This document shows, one piece after another, positions 22,311 through 35,715 of a stretch of DNA of 64,000 bases. The notes below the pieces were generated by a model. That model saw only the letters and a list, made by a program, of their open reading frames with translations, made no database searches and was not told the DNA's origin. The first letter of the stretch is position 1; each line of letters starts with the position of its first letter. Source of the DNA: Lingula anatina (Eukaryota > Brachiopoda > Lingulata > Lingulida > Lingulidae); the NCBI RefSeq assembly GCF_001039355.2, contig NW_019775798.1, forward strand, positions 128,050 through 192,049. The letters are read 5' to 3'. Both the position numbers and the translations under genes were made by a program.

Positions 22311-25300
22311 ATGGAGTATCAGGGAAAGTTGTACGTTGGTGCAATTCCTGTGCTGTTAGCTTTGGCCTGGGTTTTTCTAGGCCCAAAACTTGAAGATGTT
22401 TCACAAACTTTATCCGTAAGTGACGCCGATCCCACACAAGGTACTCCACCCAAGGGACACTTGCGCCCTTTCGGATACCACGCAGATGAAGAGAAGGGGA
22501 TCGTCGAGCTAGACGAATTTCCTGACCCGGAGACTTTTTACAGGGACTATATGAGAAAATCTGTCCCTTTGATAGTGCGAGGTGGAGTAAAGCACTGGCC
22601 AGCAGTGGAAAGATGGAAGAGCGAGGATTACCTGAGAGAGAAATTTGGACATCAAGTATTCAACGTAATGTTTAAAAACACCTCAGTCGACAAGAATCAC
22701 TTTGGGCATATGTTCATGTATATGGATGATTATCTCAAGTAAGCTAACTTAGGTATCTTTATCTTTAAAGTTCACCACGCTTATTTCCTTGACTAATGCA
22801 GGTCCTTTTGCATAAAAATCCTGCTATATAACTCCCGCCCCTTTCTGAATGCCCTTCCCACGCCTCCCCGGGTGTGCAGCCTCGGGCCATCATCTCAGCG
22901 TGACGGTGTACCTTGTCAAAGACAGCCAATTGAGGCTGTCTTTTCACCCGCCCACCATCACCGGTTCCCATTCCCTTGTCCAGGTAAGGCCACTTAGAAT
23001 ATGACCCACTTACGTCATGTAAACCTGTATGAATCTAATGGAGGGCGGACTCTCTGTCACACGGACCCTCAATTTCTTTACAGAGGTAGGTCACGTACCG
23101 GATGACGGCCATAGCTATAAATTGTACTATATTATTTTTAAAAATAACATGATGACTCTCTACTTTTTTTAAATAAATTTAAAAAAAGCTGCGTATTTAA
23201 TGTTTGTAAGTTAAGTTGTTCTACCTTTACATTTATGTATTAATTCCAGTCATTATAAGAACCACAAACTCTACTTAGACGCCAGTATAAGTTTAGAGAT
23301 GGCGGAAGACGTCACTCTTCCAAAAGTGTTCGGATGTGACACATATTTTAAGATTGTGAGTACATTTTTATTTAACGGCGATTGAGATTAACAAACAAAC
23401 TGTGTGTAAGATTCAGTGGTCGAATTCAACTAAAGCGGGATGATACAATAAAAGAAATAAAACGTATGGTCACAGGGCTTTTGACACTACAGCATCAATT
23501 TTATGGTCCAATTACATTAATAAAGCAAATGTTCTTTTAATGATTCCTATCATTGTTTTCAAAGAAATAAAAAAAAAACACAAAAACTTTTTATTTAAAT
23601 TTTTTAATTAACTTGTATCTTTTAGCTTAACTTTCTCTTATATAAGTTCTAAAATGATCTGTGTATTTTTAGTATTTATATTTATATATAAACAGCGCTG
23701 ATACACATGTACAGCGCTTTTCATAGAATGGAACTATTTAAGTTATTATTAAGTCTGAAGCCATAGGTTTATCTTTTACAGAAATAACACATGGTCTTCA
23801 TTACCTGATTGGTTGATTTCTAATTTCCCACTCAAAAAAGATGTATTTTCATAATCAATGCATTTTCAATCATCTAGATGAAACCGTACCAAATATTCTT
23901 CAATGCCGGTTGGTCCAGCACCGACCTTCACCTTGACATCACGGAGACTTTCTTCGCCCAGGTGACCGGTCAGAGACAGTGGATACTGACCACACCTAGA
24001 GACGGCAAGAACACATACAGCGACGACTTCCAGTATCATACAGGTAACATATGTTTATAAAAGCAAAGCCCATACGTTTAACCAAAGAGGGAAAAAAGGG
24101 CATCTTTTCATTTGAGCGATTTTATTTTTGTCGACGTTGTATTATGAGGGCCATTCTTACGTCAACAACCCCCCTTAACAGTCTAAAAAAATTCATTTTA
24201 GGTATATCTCAGATTGATATCGAGTCTGTGGATTTGATCAATTTTCCCGACGTAACCAAGGTGGATGTATATAATATAACGGCCAATCCTGGAGACATCA
24301 TTTACGTACCTGAGGGCTGGTGGCATCAGGTGCGAGCGAAAGGTCCCAACCCGCCAAACATCGCCATCGCCATATTTCTCCACTGGCTGAACTGTCAGTA
24401 CGAGGTCCCACCTGGTACAGATGCCGAATATGTAGAAGGGTGTATAAAGATCCGGGAGGAGAAGCCGCTCGGTGAGTGTTACTGATGGAACGCCCAGAAG
24501 CCCAAGCCCACACCAACGCCATCTCAGGTCTACATTTCATCCACACCTGAATTTCTAAGGTTGCCTCCTCCGACATTCAAAGCTAGTCCATGGTTTTAAC
24601 AAGTTTGGTTTTTGTAAAAATCTCTTAAGAGATTCTTTCAAAGGGAAGCCACCCATTGAGGTCACGTGGTCCGATGGCAAGCACAGGTTCAGAATAATTG
24701 CGCTAAGCGCCGTTTTGGTGGTAAAATAGAATTTATTATGTTTCTATGAGTTGTATACCACGTATTTCTCGTTAAATATGAGTCTCATGCGAATAATTGT
24801 TATCCCTATAACATCGTTTAAAATATAAACAGTATTCACATCTTCCAGCAGTGGCGTCGGTATGACGTCGGTGTGCCTGCTGGTAACATTAGGCCTACTC
24901 ATACTTTCCTCTTTGATAATATATGCAAACCGATGCATATTCTTTTGTTTCAATCAATCAATCCTCTGTGATATCAAAGATGATTCATAGTCGATTTTTT
25001 TTTCAGAAATGACTTGTGGCATGAAAGTTGATGAAGCACCTATGAGTGAGCTGAAGGAAACACTAAAACACATGGAACTGGACGTCTTTACTTCAATCAG
25101 TGAGGATGCCAGTGAAATCATGGAAGAACTGGAAATTCAAACTTCACTGCTTAAAAGTGGATATGAAAGTATGCCTAGCATTGCTTATTGCTTTAATCGT
25201 TAGCCTTCTACAAGTCACTGTCGTAAAGCAGCCTTACAAATGTATTATATCACATGTGTACTAACTTTATTGTTTTAAGTAAGCTAAAATTAAAGATTAA

Positions 25301-25341
25301 GTACTATTAATATGTTATGTTATGTTATTAAGTATTATCCG

Positions 25342-25403
<62 letters not shown>

Positions 25404-25464
25404 CTCTTCGTAGAATAGTGATCCAGCATATAGCAAGTCATGTACACATTTAGTGCTCCACAAA

Positions 25465-25518
<54 letters not shown>

Positions 25519-26825
25519 CGTCGACAGAATAATGATATCTAAGCCCGGTTTCTAATTTTGGGTAACTTTTGTAATGAAGATGAATACTGGTGAAAGACTT
25601 TCATGACGATCAGAATAGACATTTAGAGCCCAGAAACGGGTTTATGGACAGAAATTTACTCAACAATTTTTGACAGTACATTTTCAACTGTAAAATAAAT
25701 TAAAATTCTATGATTGAAGTATAATATGTAAAAAGTAGATAAATGCTGGTGTAACTTTTTTCCTCAGTGCCTGACCTGGGACTGGCACTTGGAGACATAC
25801 CTGACAGTGAGCTAGAAGCTGCCCTTGAATACGCTCTTAAGACTGGATACAGGTAGGTGAACAATATCACCGTGGAATTGTACATGTTGCCATCTTAAGT
25901 TTCTTTCCCAGTATTGAAATATTTTCAGTGTTAGGCCGATCGCGTTTTAAACAGTTGAAGCTGTTATGGTAAAAAATAAAAAATCTGTGAAAACTGAAGA
26001 TCAAAAGACACTGCAGTAATAGTTCACTTTTTTAAGACACAATATTGTGGGATAAAGCAAAAGGTATTATACATATAGCTTTTTTATAATTGGGCGTTTA
26101 CAAAATGTTGTTTTAGGTTATTTGACCCAGATTTAAGCGAGGAGTCCGAGTCTATTCTGGGGTCTGTTTTGGCCAGCAACAAACACTGCAAACGAGAAGA
26201 CGCTTTCGTTATTGTTAAAGTTCCTCAAGACAGTTTAGGTAAAGACGCGACCAGAAAGTCGGTGGAAAACTCAATGAAGAGACTTCAGACTGACTACTTG
26301 GATCTGGTCTTGCTGCAAGTGCCTTCTTGCGACCCCAAGGACGAGGAGTGTTGGGAATTATTAAAAGAATCATGGCAGACGTTGGAAGAAATGAACGCTA
26401 CGGGAAGCATTCGTTCCTTGGGAGTGATGGACATAAAAATAAAGAACCTTCGGGATCTCATCAAGATCGCAAAGGTACCAATTTCTGTTGTTCACAGTCG
26501 ATTTGACCTCATGAAAAGAAGGACAAAATTACGACAGCTCTGCAATGACAACGGCATTCGTTTTATGGCGCACAGTTTAATGGGGGAAAAATGGCTGACG
26601 GAAGACGGTCAGAATCCGATACTGACCAGCAATGACCTACGTGTAGTCTCGGCAACCTCTCGTGCTACAACACAGGCCGTCTTAATCCGGTGGGCGTTGG
26701 ATCAGAATGTCACCGTTGTTCCACGAGCATTGAATCCGTTTTACATTTCTCTCAACCAAAGGGCCCTGATGGTTGACATCTCTGAATTTGAAGACACTTT
26801 CGAAAACTTCCCTCACGCAGATTAG
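22311..26825 (+). CDS. Gene B: membrane-anchored JmjC oxygenase fused to aldo-keto reductase
   Basis: Seven exons: 22311-22738, 23250-23355, 23878-24043, 24202-24471, 25007-25168, 25768-25852 and 26117-26825, giving 641 residues with the same intron positions and phases as genes A and C. Domain order: N-terminal hydrophobic anchor (about 8-22), JmjC/cupin_8 (about 60-320) with H196-L-D198 and H275 (PEGWWHQV) as iron ligands and R211 at the usual 2-oxoglutarate Lys, a Met/Glu-rich linker (about 325-378), then AKR (about 378-641). In the AKR part D409 and K440 of the tetrad remain; Tyr is Glu414 and His is Gln473, and the cofactor motif GVSNF has become GVMDI. Sequons in KNTS and YNIT would fit lumenal exposure. 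Likely 2-oxoglutarate-dependent hydroxylation in the secretory pathway, but the substrate is unknown. Confidence 0.86.
24575..24811. mobile_element. MITE family Q, 5'-deleted copy in gene B intron 4
   Basis: Matches the right part of the element at 30819-31155 (TAAAAATCTCTTAAGAGATT, GAGGTCACGTGGTCCGATGG, ATCCC-TATAA end) but lacks about 110-130 bases of the left end that the second haplotype retains. Confidence 0.65.
25345..25401. repeat. TA microsatellite, gene B intron 5
   Basis: Pure TA run. The second copy has one at 31671-31731 with a different length. Confidence 0.9.
25467..25519. repeat. ATT microsatellite, haplotype-specific
   Basis: About 17 ATT units. In the second copy the corresponding stretch (near 31800) holds only two units and about 130 neighbouring bases are missing. 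Confidence 0.85.
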
Positions 26826-27120
26826 TCTTAGGAGATTTCTTTTTCGTGTTTTTTTCCTTTTCCTGACAAGGCATGTTATCTTTGTTCGTTTTTATCTTAG
26901 TGAATTTTGGGATATATAGCAAGTGAAAATATATGAAGGTTTTATTCGGACAAGTAGATGTCTCCATAACATACATTATCATTATTGTTACGTACTGTTT
27001 TATTCTATGTTGAATATTGGTTTATTATATTTAGAAAACTACGTTTGTATAAGAAACATTGTCAAATGTCAAGTTCTATCAAATAGTTATATCCGATATT
27101 TTTTCATAATCAATAGTGTC

Positions 27121-27261
27121 TTGAACGCTACACCACAGGCGGCCCTGGTCTGATGGGCGTTGGTTCTTCGAGTTTCGAGTCCTTTTTACATTTCTCCCAA
27201 CCAGAGGACTCTGAATTTGAAGCAACTTTCGATCAGTTTCCCAATGAAGATTGGTTCGCAT
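27121..27261 (+). pseudogene. Relic of an AKR exon 3' end downstream of gene B
   Basis: About 140 bases align with the last part of gene B exon 7: ACGCTACACCACAGGC matches CGTGCTACAACACAGGC, then TGGGCGTTGG, TTTTTACATTTCTC-CAACCA, CTCTGAATTTGAAG and TTTCG-TCAGTTTCCC. Stops (TGA soon after GGCCCTGGTC) and a large internal deletion destroy the frame. It lies 300 bases beyond the gene B stop, inside the probable 3' UTR. A second copy is at 33319-33463. Confidence 0.75.
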
Positions 27262-27530
27262 GATTTTGCTTTTAATCATCTCCATCCTATGCTGTGGTAA
27301 TGTGTGCTTGGACGTACGTCTCGAGAAGATGTGACAGATCTGTGCAATAATTATACGTATATGTATATGTTTGAGTAAGTGACTCAGTCGAGAATACCGT
27401 TATATCCAAATTTTATGAGTCTTTGTAAGATGTTGTTACTGTTTATTTTATTCGGGAAAGTATAAAGTGTTTCTTCAAATTCTTTTCTGATTATTGCATT
27501 GCGTTGAGCAATATGTACATTTTGTTCAAA

Positions 27531-27536
27531 AATAAA
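27531..27536 (+). terminator. Polyadenylation signal candidate, gene B
   Basis: AATAAA about 700 bases after the stop of gene B, followed by AT-rich sequence. In the second copy the matching site reads AATTAA (near 33732). Confidence 0.5.
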
Positions 27537-27544
27537 GTTTCGTG

Positions 27545-29181
27545 TATTAATGTAAGTCATTATTATATATATATATAATAATATATATTATTAATAGTAC
27601 ATAAATTAGTATAATGTTTCATTCCGGTGTAACGTAAAAGAGAGCCTCCCCTCCTTGCCCTAGACTTTAATCCTCTTAGTTCAGGCTTAGTTCAGGCTAA
27701 CCCTAACCATTATAACTAAATTGAGGGCCGACTTTCGGAGGAGGCGGGTTGGGGTATCTTATCCCCAACCCCAACTTTTTTTACGCCATCAGTCATACGC
27801 ACAGGGGGCAGGGAGGATCTAAATAGTAGACACTACAATATGGACATCGAACATCTCTGAAAATTTGGTACTACCAAGAAACAGCTTATATTGTGTTCTT
27901 TTTAATCTGCTGGGTTATTAAATTCATTGTACTCCATTTCGGTTTTTGAATAAAGCTAATATAATGGTCACTTTGAATGTTCCCCCTCCCACCGAATTTA
28001 TAAAATTAATCATAAATCGAGTACTCCCCGAAACCAACAGTTTCTTTTCTTTGACGAACGGACGCTGTTTTGAGGGGTTTGGAACCAAGAAATAACATTG
28101 GTCAAAAATCTTCTTGAACCATGACTCAGTATATATGATTCAAATATCCCATTTTAAGAACGTGACTTGTGGCACTTGAGTTAAATAATGTTAAGTACCT
28201 TTTTCTAGTTATTCAACGCATCAGCGCCATTACACAGTAATACCTTGCTCCAACCATCAGACAAAAGGAAACCTCTAATGCAGCGGACCGTTGTCAACAC
28301 TGCAATGTTTTTTCTTTAATTCCTCAATAAATGTTCACATTTTTCTGACAACAGCGGTTATAAGTCGAATTGTATAACAGAAAACTTGCAAAACAGCATT
28401 CATTAGATTTATTTTCATAAAAAAGGCGCGAGTGGCGATTCTACTGATCCATAGCTCTTTTTTTAGAATTAAATTGCATTTACTTTTTTTCACCAATATT
28501 ATGACTGATAACTAAAAGGTTATTCTTTTAGGCACATACAATGGACCACTTCACACATTCATACTTACATGTACACGCATCCATTGCCCTGAATGCTCTC
28601 GCGAAGCTCTGTGTACATTGGTTGATTTGAACTCAGATAAAACGAAAATGATTTTGCGATTGTTTGTTTCTAAAGCCTTTATTTCTGTTAAGTCTGATGT
28701 TTTTAACACACGTTAATTTTCCAATATATATATTCTACTAAGTTGACATGGCTGGGTGGTACATGTAACCTGTACAAACACAATCGCTTTGGATCCGGTT
28801 TGACACCCAAAAAGAGAAATCTTTTCTTTCTTTATCTTTTACATACATAATAAACAAACACATACGGAAAATAATCTTTAAACTTTTTTTACTGTACCCA
28901 GTATATTCATTCAAACTATCAAAACTCCCTTACACTAAAATGTTGTTAAGTCATAAGGTATTAATTTCACCACACTGAGGAAACACCGAAATGACGTCTA
29001 ATACCAAAACAGTCGAGATATACGAGTGGGAACCTCCGCTGATACCATGATGTCATGATACCATGATGATCGGATTCAACACAAGCAGTTTTTACCCAAC
29101 TTCATGTTCACAATAGTCAAAAGTGTTAGACAAATCATTTCTTCAATCTTTCGCTTTGGATTTTCAATCTCAAAACGAAAC
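27545..29181. other. Intergenic sequence 3' of gene B
   Basis: No exon recognised. Contains a TTCAGGCTTAGTTCAGGCTA tandem word near 27690. A roughly 212-base stretch (about 28525-28735) is absent from the second copy; the left and right ends both carry ATTCT. Confidence 0.5.
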
Positions 29182-29182
29182 N
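29182..29182. other. Single-N assembly join
   Basis: Right of the N the sequence restarts at the equivalent of 22962, in intron 1 of gene B. Repeated blocks: 22962-29170 and 29183-35173. Confidence 0.9.
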
Positions 29183-29470
29183 TGGTTTCCATTCCCTTGT
29201 CCAGGTAAGGCCACTTAGAATATGACCCACTTACGTCATGTAAACCTGTATGAATCTAATGGAGGGCGGACTCTCTGTCACACGGACCCTCAATTTCTTT
29301 ACAGAGGTAGGTCACGTACCGGATGACGGCCATAGCTATAAATTGTACTATATTATTTTTAAAAATAACATGATTACTCTCTACTTTTTTTAAATAAATT
29401 AAAAAAAAGCTGCGTATTTAATGTTTGTAAGTTAAGTTGTTCCACCTTTACATTTATGTATTAATTCCAG

Positions 29471-31668
29471 TCATTATAAGAACCACAAACTCTACTTAGA
29501 CGCCGGTATAAGTTTAGAGATGGCGGAAGACGTCACTCTTCCAAAAGTGTTCGGATGTGACACATATTTTAAGATTGTGAGTACATTTTTATTTAACGGC
29601 GAATGAGATTAACAAACAAACTGTGTGTAAGATTCAGTGGTCGAATTTAACTAAAGCGGGATGATACAATAAAAAGAAATAAAACGTATGGTCACAGGGC
29701 TTTTGACACTACAGCATCAATTTTATGGTCCAATTACATTAATAAAGCAAATGTTCTTTTAATGACTCCTATCATTGTTTTCAAAGAAATAAAAAAAACA
29801 CAAAAACTTTTTATTTAAATTTTTTAATTAACCTGTATCTTTTAGCTTAACTTTCTCTTATATAAGTTCTAAAATGATCTGTGTATTTTTAGTTTTTATA
29901 TTCATATGTAAACAGCGCTTGGACGCATGTATAGCGCTTTTCATAGAATGGAACTATTACTGTTCTTATTAAGTCTGAAGCCATAGGTTTATCTTTTACA
30001 AAAATGACACATGATCGTCATTACTTGATTGGTTGATTTCTAATTTCCCACTCAAAAAAAAAAAAAAAAAAAGATGTATTTTCATAATCAATACATTTAC
30101 AATCATCTAGATGAAACCGTACCAAATATTCTTCAATGCCGGTTGGTCCAGCACCGACCTTCACCTTGACATCACGGAGACCTTCTTCGCCCAGGTGACT
30201 GGTCAGAGACAGTGGATACTGACCACACCTAGAGACGGCAAGAACACATACAGCGACGACTTCCAGTATCATACAGGTAACATTAACATATGTTTATAAA
30301 AGCAAAGCCCATATGTTTAACCAAAGAGGGAAAAAAGAGCATCTTTTCATTTGAGCGATTTTATTTTTGTCGACGTTGTATTATGAGGGCCATTCTTACA
30401 TCAACAACCCCCCTTAACAGTCTAAAAAAATTCATTTTAGGTATATCTCAGATTGATATCGAGTCTGTGGATTTGATCAATTTTCCCGACGTAACCAAGG
30501 TGGATGTATATAATATAACGGCCAATCCTGGAGACATCATTTACGTACCTGAGGGCTGGTGGCATCAGGTGCGAGCGAAAGGTCCCAACCCGCCAAACAT
30601 CGCCATCGCCATATTTCTCCACTGGCTGAACTGTCAGTACGAGGTCCCACCTGGTACAGATGCCGAATATGTAGAAGGGTGTATAAAGATCCGGGAGGAG
30701 AAGCCGCTCGGTGAGTGTTACTGATGGAACGCCCAGAAGCCCAAGCCCACACCAACGCCATCTCAGGTCTACATTTCATCCACACCTGAATTTCTAAGGT
30801 TGCCTCCTATTTGTAAGGTTAAAGGGATAAAAACTCTTCATTTTGGCCCAAAATGGATTTTCCTGGGGTAAACGACAATTCCCCCATACTTCACAATGGT
30901 TCATAAACCCGTTCTGACATTCAAAGCTAGTCCATGGTTTTAAAAAGTTTGGTTTTTGTAAAAATCTCTTAAGAGATTCTTTCAAAGGGAAGCCACCGAT
31001 TGAGGTCACGTGGTCCGATGGCAAGCACAGGTTCAGAATAATTGCGCTAAGCGCCGTTTTGGTGGTAAAATAGAATTTATTATATTTCTATGAGTTGTTT
31101 ACAACGTATTTCTCGTTAAATATGAGTCTCATACGAATAATTGTTATCCCTGTAACATCGTTTAAAATATAAACAGTATTCACATCTTCCAGCAGTGGCG
31201 TCGGTATGACGTCGGTGTGCCTGCTGGTAACATTACTCATATTTTCCTCTTTGATAATATATGCAAACCGGTGCATATTCTTTTGTATCAATCAATCAAT
31301 CCTCTGTGATATCAAAGATGATTCATAGTCGATTTTTTTTCAGAAATGACTTGTGGCATGAAAGTTGATGAAGCACCTATGAGTGAGCTGAAGGAAACAC
31401 TAAAACACATGGAACTGGACGTCTTTACTTCAATCAGTGAGGATGCCAGTGAAATCATGGAAGAACTGGAAATTCAAACTTCACTGCTAAAAAGTGGATA
31501 TGAAAGTATGCCCAACATTGCTTATTGCTTTAATCGTTAGCCTTCTACAAGTCACTGTCGTAAAGCAGCCTTACAAGTGTATTATATCACATCACATGTG
31601 TACTAACTTTATTGTTTTAAGTAAGGTAAAATTATAGATTAAGTATTATTAATATGTTCTGTTCTCCA

Positions 31669-31734
<66 letters not shown>

Positions 31735-33024
31735 CTTTGTAGAATAGTGATCCAGCAAATACATGTAGCAAGTCTTGTACACATTTAATGCTCCACAAAC
31801 ATTATTAGATCAGAATAGACATTTAGAGCCCAGAAACGGATTTATGGACAGAAATTTACTCAACAATTTTGACAGTACATTTTCAACTGTAAAATAAATT
31901 AAAATTCTATGATTGAAGTATAATATGTAAAAAGTAGATAAATGCTGGTGTAACTTTTTTCCGCAGTGCCTGACCTGGGACTGGCACTTGGAGACATACC
32001 TGACAGTGAGCTAGAAGCTGCCCTTGAATACGCTCTTAAGACTGGATACAGGTAGGTGAACAATATCACCGTGGAATTGTGCATGTTGCCATCTTAAGTT
32101 TCTTTCCCAGTATTGAAATATTTTCAGTGTTAGGCCGATCGCGTTTTAAACAGTTGAAGCTGTTATGGTAAAAAATAAAAAATCTGTGAAAACTGAAGAT
32201 CAAAAGGCACTGCAGTAATAGTTCACTTTTTTAAGACACAATATTGTGGGATAAAGCAAAAGGTATTATACATATAGCTTTTTTATAATTTGGCGTTTAC
32301 AAAATGTTGTTTTAGGTTATTTGACCCAGATTTAAGCGAGGAGTCCGAGTCTATTCTGGGGTCTGTTTTGGCCAGCAACAAACACTGCAAACGAGAAGAC
32401 GCTTTCGTTATTGTTAAAGTTCCTCAAGACAGTTTAGGTAAAGACGCGACCAGAAAGTCGGTGGAAAACTCAATGAAGAGATTTCAGACTGACTACTTGG
32501 ATCTGGTCTTGCTGCAAGTGCCTTCTTGCAACCCCAAGGACGAGGAGTGTTGGGAATTATTAAAAGAATCATGGCAGACGTTGGAAGAAATGAACGCTAC
32601 GGGAAGCATTCGTTCCTTGGGAGTGATGGACATAAAAATAAAGAACCTTCGGGATCTCATCAAGATCGCAAAGGTACCAATTTCTGTTGTTCACAGTCGA
32701 TTCGACCTCATGAAAAGACGGACAAAATTACGACAGCTCTGCAATGACAACGGCATTCGTTTTATGGCGCACAGTTTAATGGGGGAAAAATGGCTGACGG
32801 AAGACGGTCAGAATCCGATACTGACCAGCAATGACCTACGTGTAGTCTCGGCAACCTCTCGTGCTACAACACAGGCCGTCTTAATCCGGTGGGCGTTGGA
32901 TCAGAATGTCACCGTTGTTCCACGAGCATTGAATCCGTTTTACATTTCTCTCAACCAAAGGGCGCTGATGGTTGACATCTCTGAATTTGAAGACACTTTC
33001 GAAAACTTCCCTCACGCAGATTAG
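29471..33024 (+). CDS. Gene B, second (haplotype) copy, exons 2-7
   Basis: Exons 29471-29576, 30111-30276, 30441-30710, 31344-31505, 31967-32051 and 32316-33024; exon 1 lies outside the repeated block. All splice sites are intact. Differences from the first copy are few: for example RLQTDY becomes RFQTDY and SCDPKDEE becomes SCNPKDEE in the AKR part. JmjC ligands and the altered AKR tetrad are the same. Best read as the other allele. Confidence 0.85.
30819..31155. mobile_element. MITE family Q, near-complete copy in gene B intron 4
   Basis: Begins TTAAAGGGATAAAAACTCTT and ends TTATCCCTGTAA; 337 bases, no ORF, inverted relative to the copy at 35467. Contains the palindromic TCTCTTAAGAGA. Confidence 0.75.
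31671..31731. repeat. TA microsatellite
   Basis: Allelic counterpart of the run at 25345-25401. Confidence 0.9.
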
Positions 33025-33318
33025 TCTTATGAGATTTCTTTTTCGTGTTTTTTTTTCTTTTCCTGAAAAGGCATGTTATCTTTGTTCGTTTTTTATCTTA
33101 GTGAATTTTGGGATATATAGCAAGTGAAAATATATGAAGGTTTTATTCGGACAAGTAGATGTCTCCATAACATACATTATCATTACTGTTACGTACTGTT
33201 TTATTCTATGTTGAATATTGGTTTATTATATTTAGAAAACTACGTTTGTATAAGAAACATTGTCAAATGTCAAGTTCTATCAAATAGTTATATCCGATAT
33301 TTTTTCATAATCAATAGT

Positions 33319-33463
33319 GTCTTGAACGCTACACCACAGGCGGCCCTGGTCTGATGGGCGTTGGTTCTTCGAGTTTCGAGTCCTTTTTACATTTCTTCCA
33401 ACCAGAGGACTCTGAATTTGAAGCAACTTTCGATCAGTTTCCCAATGAAGATTGGTTCGCATG
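33319..33463 (+). pseudogene. Second copy of the AKR exon relic
   Basis: Same degenerate fragment as 27121-27261, differing at only a few bases, such as TTTCTTCCAACC for TTTCTCCCAACC. Confidence 0.7.
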
Positions 33464-35682
33464 ATTTTGCTTTTAATCATCTCCATCCTATGCTGTGGTG
33501 ATGTGTGCGTGGACGTACGTCTCGAGAAGATGTGACAGATCTGTGCAATAATTATACGTATATGTATATGTTTGAGTAAGTGACTCAGTCGAGAATACCG
33601 TTATATCCAAATTTTATGAGTCTTTATAAAATGTTGTTACTGTTTATTTTATTCGGGAAAGTATAAAGTGTTTCTTCAAATTCTTTTCTGATTATTGCAT
33701 TGCGTTGAGCAATATGTTCATTTTGTTCAAAAATTAAGTTTCGTGTATTAATGTAAGTCATTATTATATATATAATAATATATATTATTAATAGTACATA
33801 AATAAGTACAATGTTTCATTCCGGTGTAACGTAAAAGAGAGCTTCCCCCTCCTTGCCCTAGATTTTAATCCTCTTAGTTCAGGCTTAGTTCAGGCTAACC
33901 CTAACCATTATAACTAAATTGAGGGTCGACTTTCCGACACCAGCATACACGCAGGAGGCGGGTTGGGGTATCTTATCCCCAACCCCAACTTTGTTTTACG
34001 CCATCAGTCATACGCACAGGGGGCAGGGAGGGCCTAAATAGTAGACACTACAATATGGACATCGAACATCTCTGAAAATTTGGTACTACCAAGAAACAGC
34101 TTATATTGTGTTCTTTTTAATCTGCTGGGTTATTAAATTCATTGTACTCCATTTCGGTTTTTGAATAAAGCTAATAAAATGGTCACTTTGAATGTTCCCC
34201 CTCCCACCGAATTTATAAAATTAATCATAAATCGAGTACTCCCCGAAACCAACAGTTTCTTTTCTTAGACGAACTGACGCTGATTTGAGGGGTTTGGAAC
34301 CAAGAAATAACATTGGTCAAAAATCTTCTTGAATCATGACCCAGTATATATGATTCAAATATCCCATTTTAAGAGCGTGACTTGTGGCACTTGAGTTAAA
34401 TAATGTAAAGTACCTTTTTCTAGTTATTCAACGCATCAGTGCCATTACACAGTAATACCTTGCTCCAACCATCAGACAAAAGGAAACCTCTAATGCAGCG
34501 GACCGTTGTCAACACTGCAATGTTTTTTCTTTAATTCCTCAATAAATGTTCACATTTTTCTGACAACAGCGGTAATAAGTCGAATTGTATAACAGAAAAC
34601 TTGCAAAACAGCATTCATTAGATTTATTTTCATAAAAAAGGCGCGAGTGGCGATTCTACTGATCCATAGCTCTTTTTTTAGAATTAAATTGCATTAACTT
34701 TTTTTCACCAATATTATGACTGATAACTAAAAGGTTATTCTACTAAGTTGACATGGCTGGGTGGTACATGTAACCTGTGCAAACACAATCGCTTTGGATC
34801 CGGTTTGACACCCAAAAAGTGAAATCTTTTCTTTCTTTATCTTTTACATACATAATAAACAAACACATACGGAAAATAATCTTTAAACTTTTTTTTACTG
34901 TACCCAGTATATTCATTCAAACTATCAAAACTCCCTTACACTAAAATGTTGTTAAGTCATAAGGTATTAATTTCACCACACTGAGGAAACACCGAAATGA
35001 CGTCTAATACCAAAACAGTCGAGATATGCGAGTGGGAACCTCCGCTGATACCATGATGTCATGATACCATGATGATCGGATTCAACACAAGCAGTTTTTA
35101 CCCAACTTCATGTTCACAATAGTCAAAAGTGTTAGACAAATCATTTCTTCAATCTTTCGCTTTGGATTTTCAAACAAATTATGATGATGCTGATAAATAA
35201 CCACCCAACGATATCCCACTCGTCAAATCGTGGCATGAGAGAGTATGTGAGCCCAGACGCGTAAATTAGTGGTCCAGGGCCCTTCGCGAATTATTTTATG
35301 TATAATCTTTAATTTTAGAGTAGAAACGGTGTATTTTTATGACCAGTTTTCCTGGGCCTGTTTTTAAATTATTTGAACAGCACTGAGATGTATGTGTAGC
35401 ATGGTTTTAAGAAATAAATGATGATAACGTATTGTTATAATTGATATATGTTACAAAGGGATATTCTTAAAGGGATAATAACTCTTCGTATGAGATCTTT
35501 TTTTCACAATAAAAACATTGTGAACAACTCATAAAAATATAATATATTTTGTTGTACAAGAAAAACGGCAGTTAAAGCTATTATTCTTATATCTGAGCTT
35601 GTCTTTAGACCACGTGACCTCCATTGATGGCTATACTCTATTATAATCTCTTAAGAGATTATATAAAAAAAAAACCTTTTAG

Positions 35683-35715
<33 letters not shown>

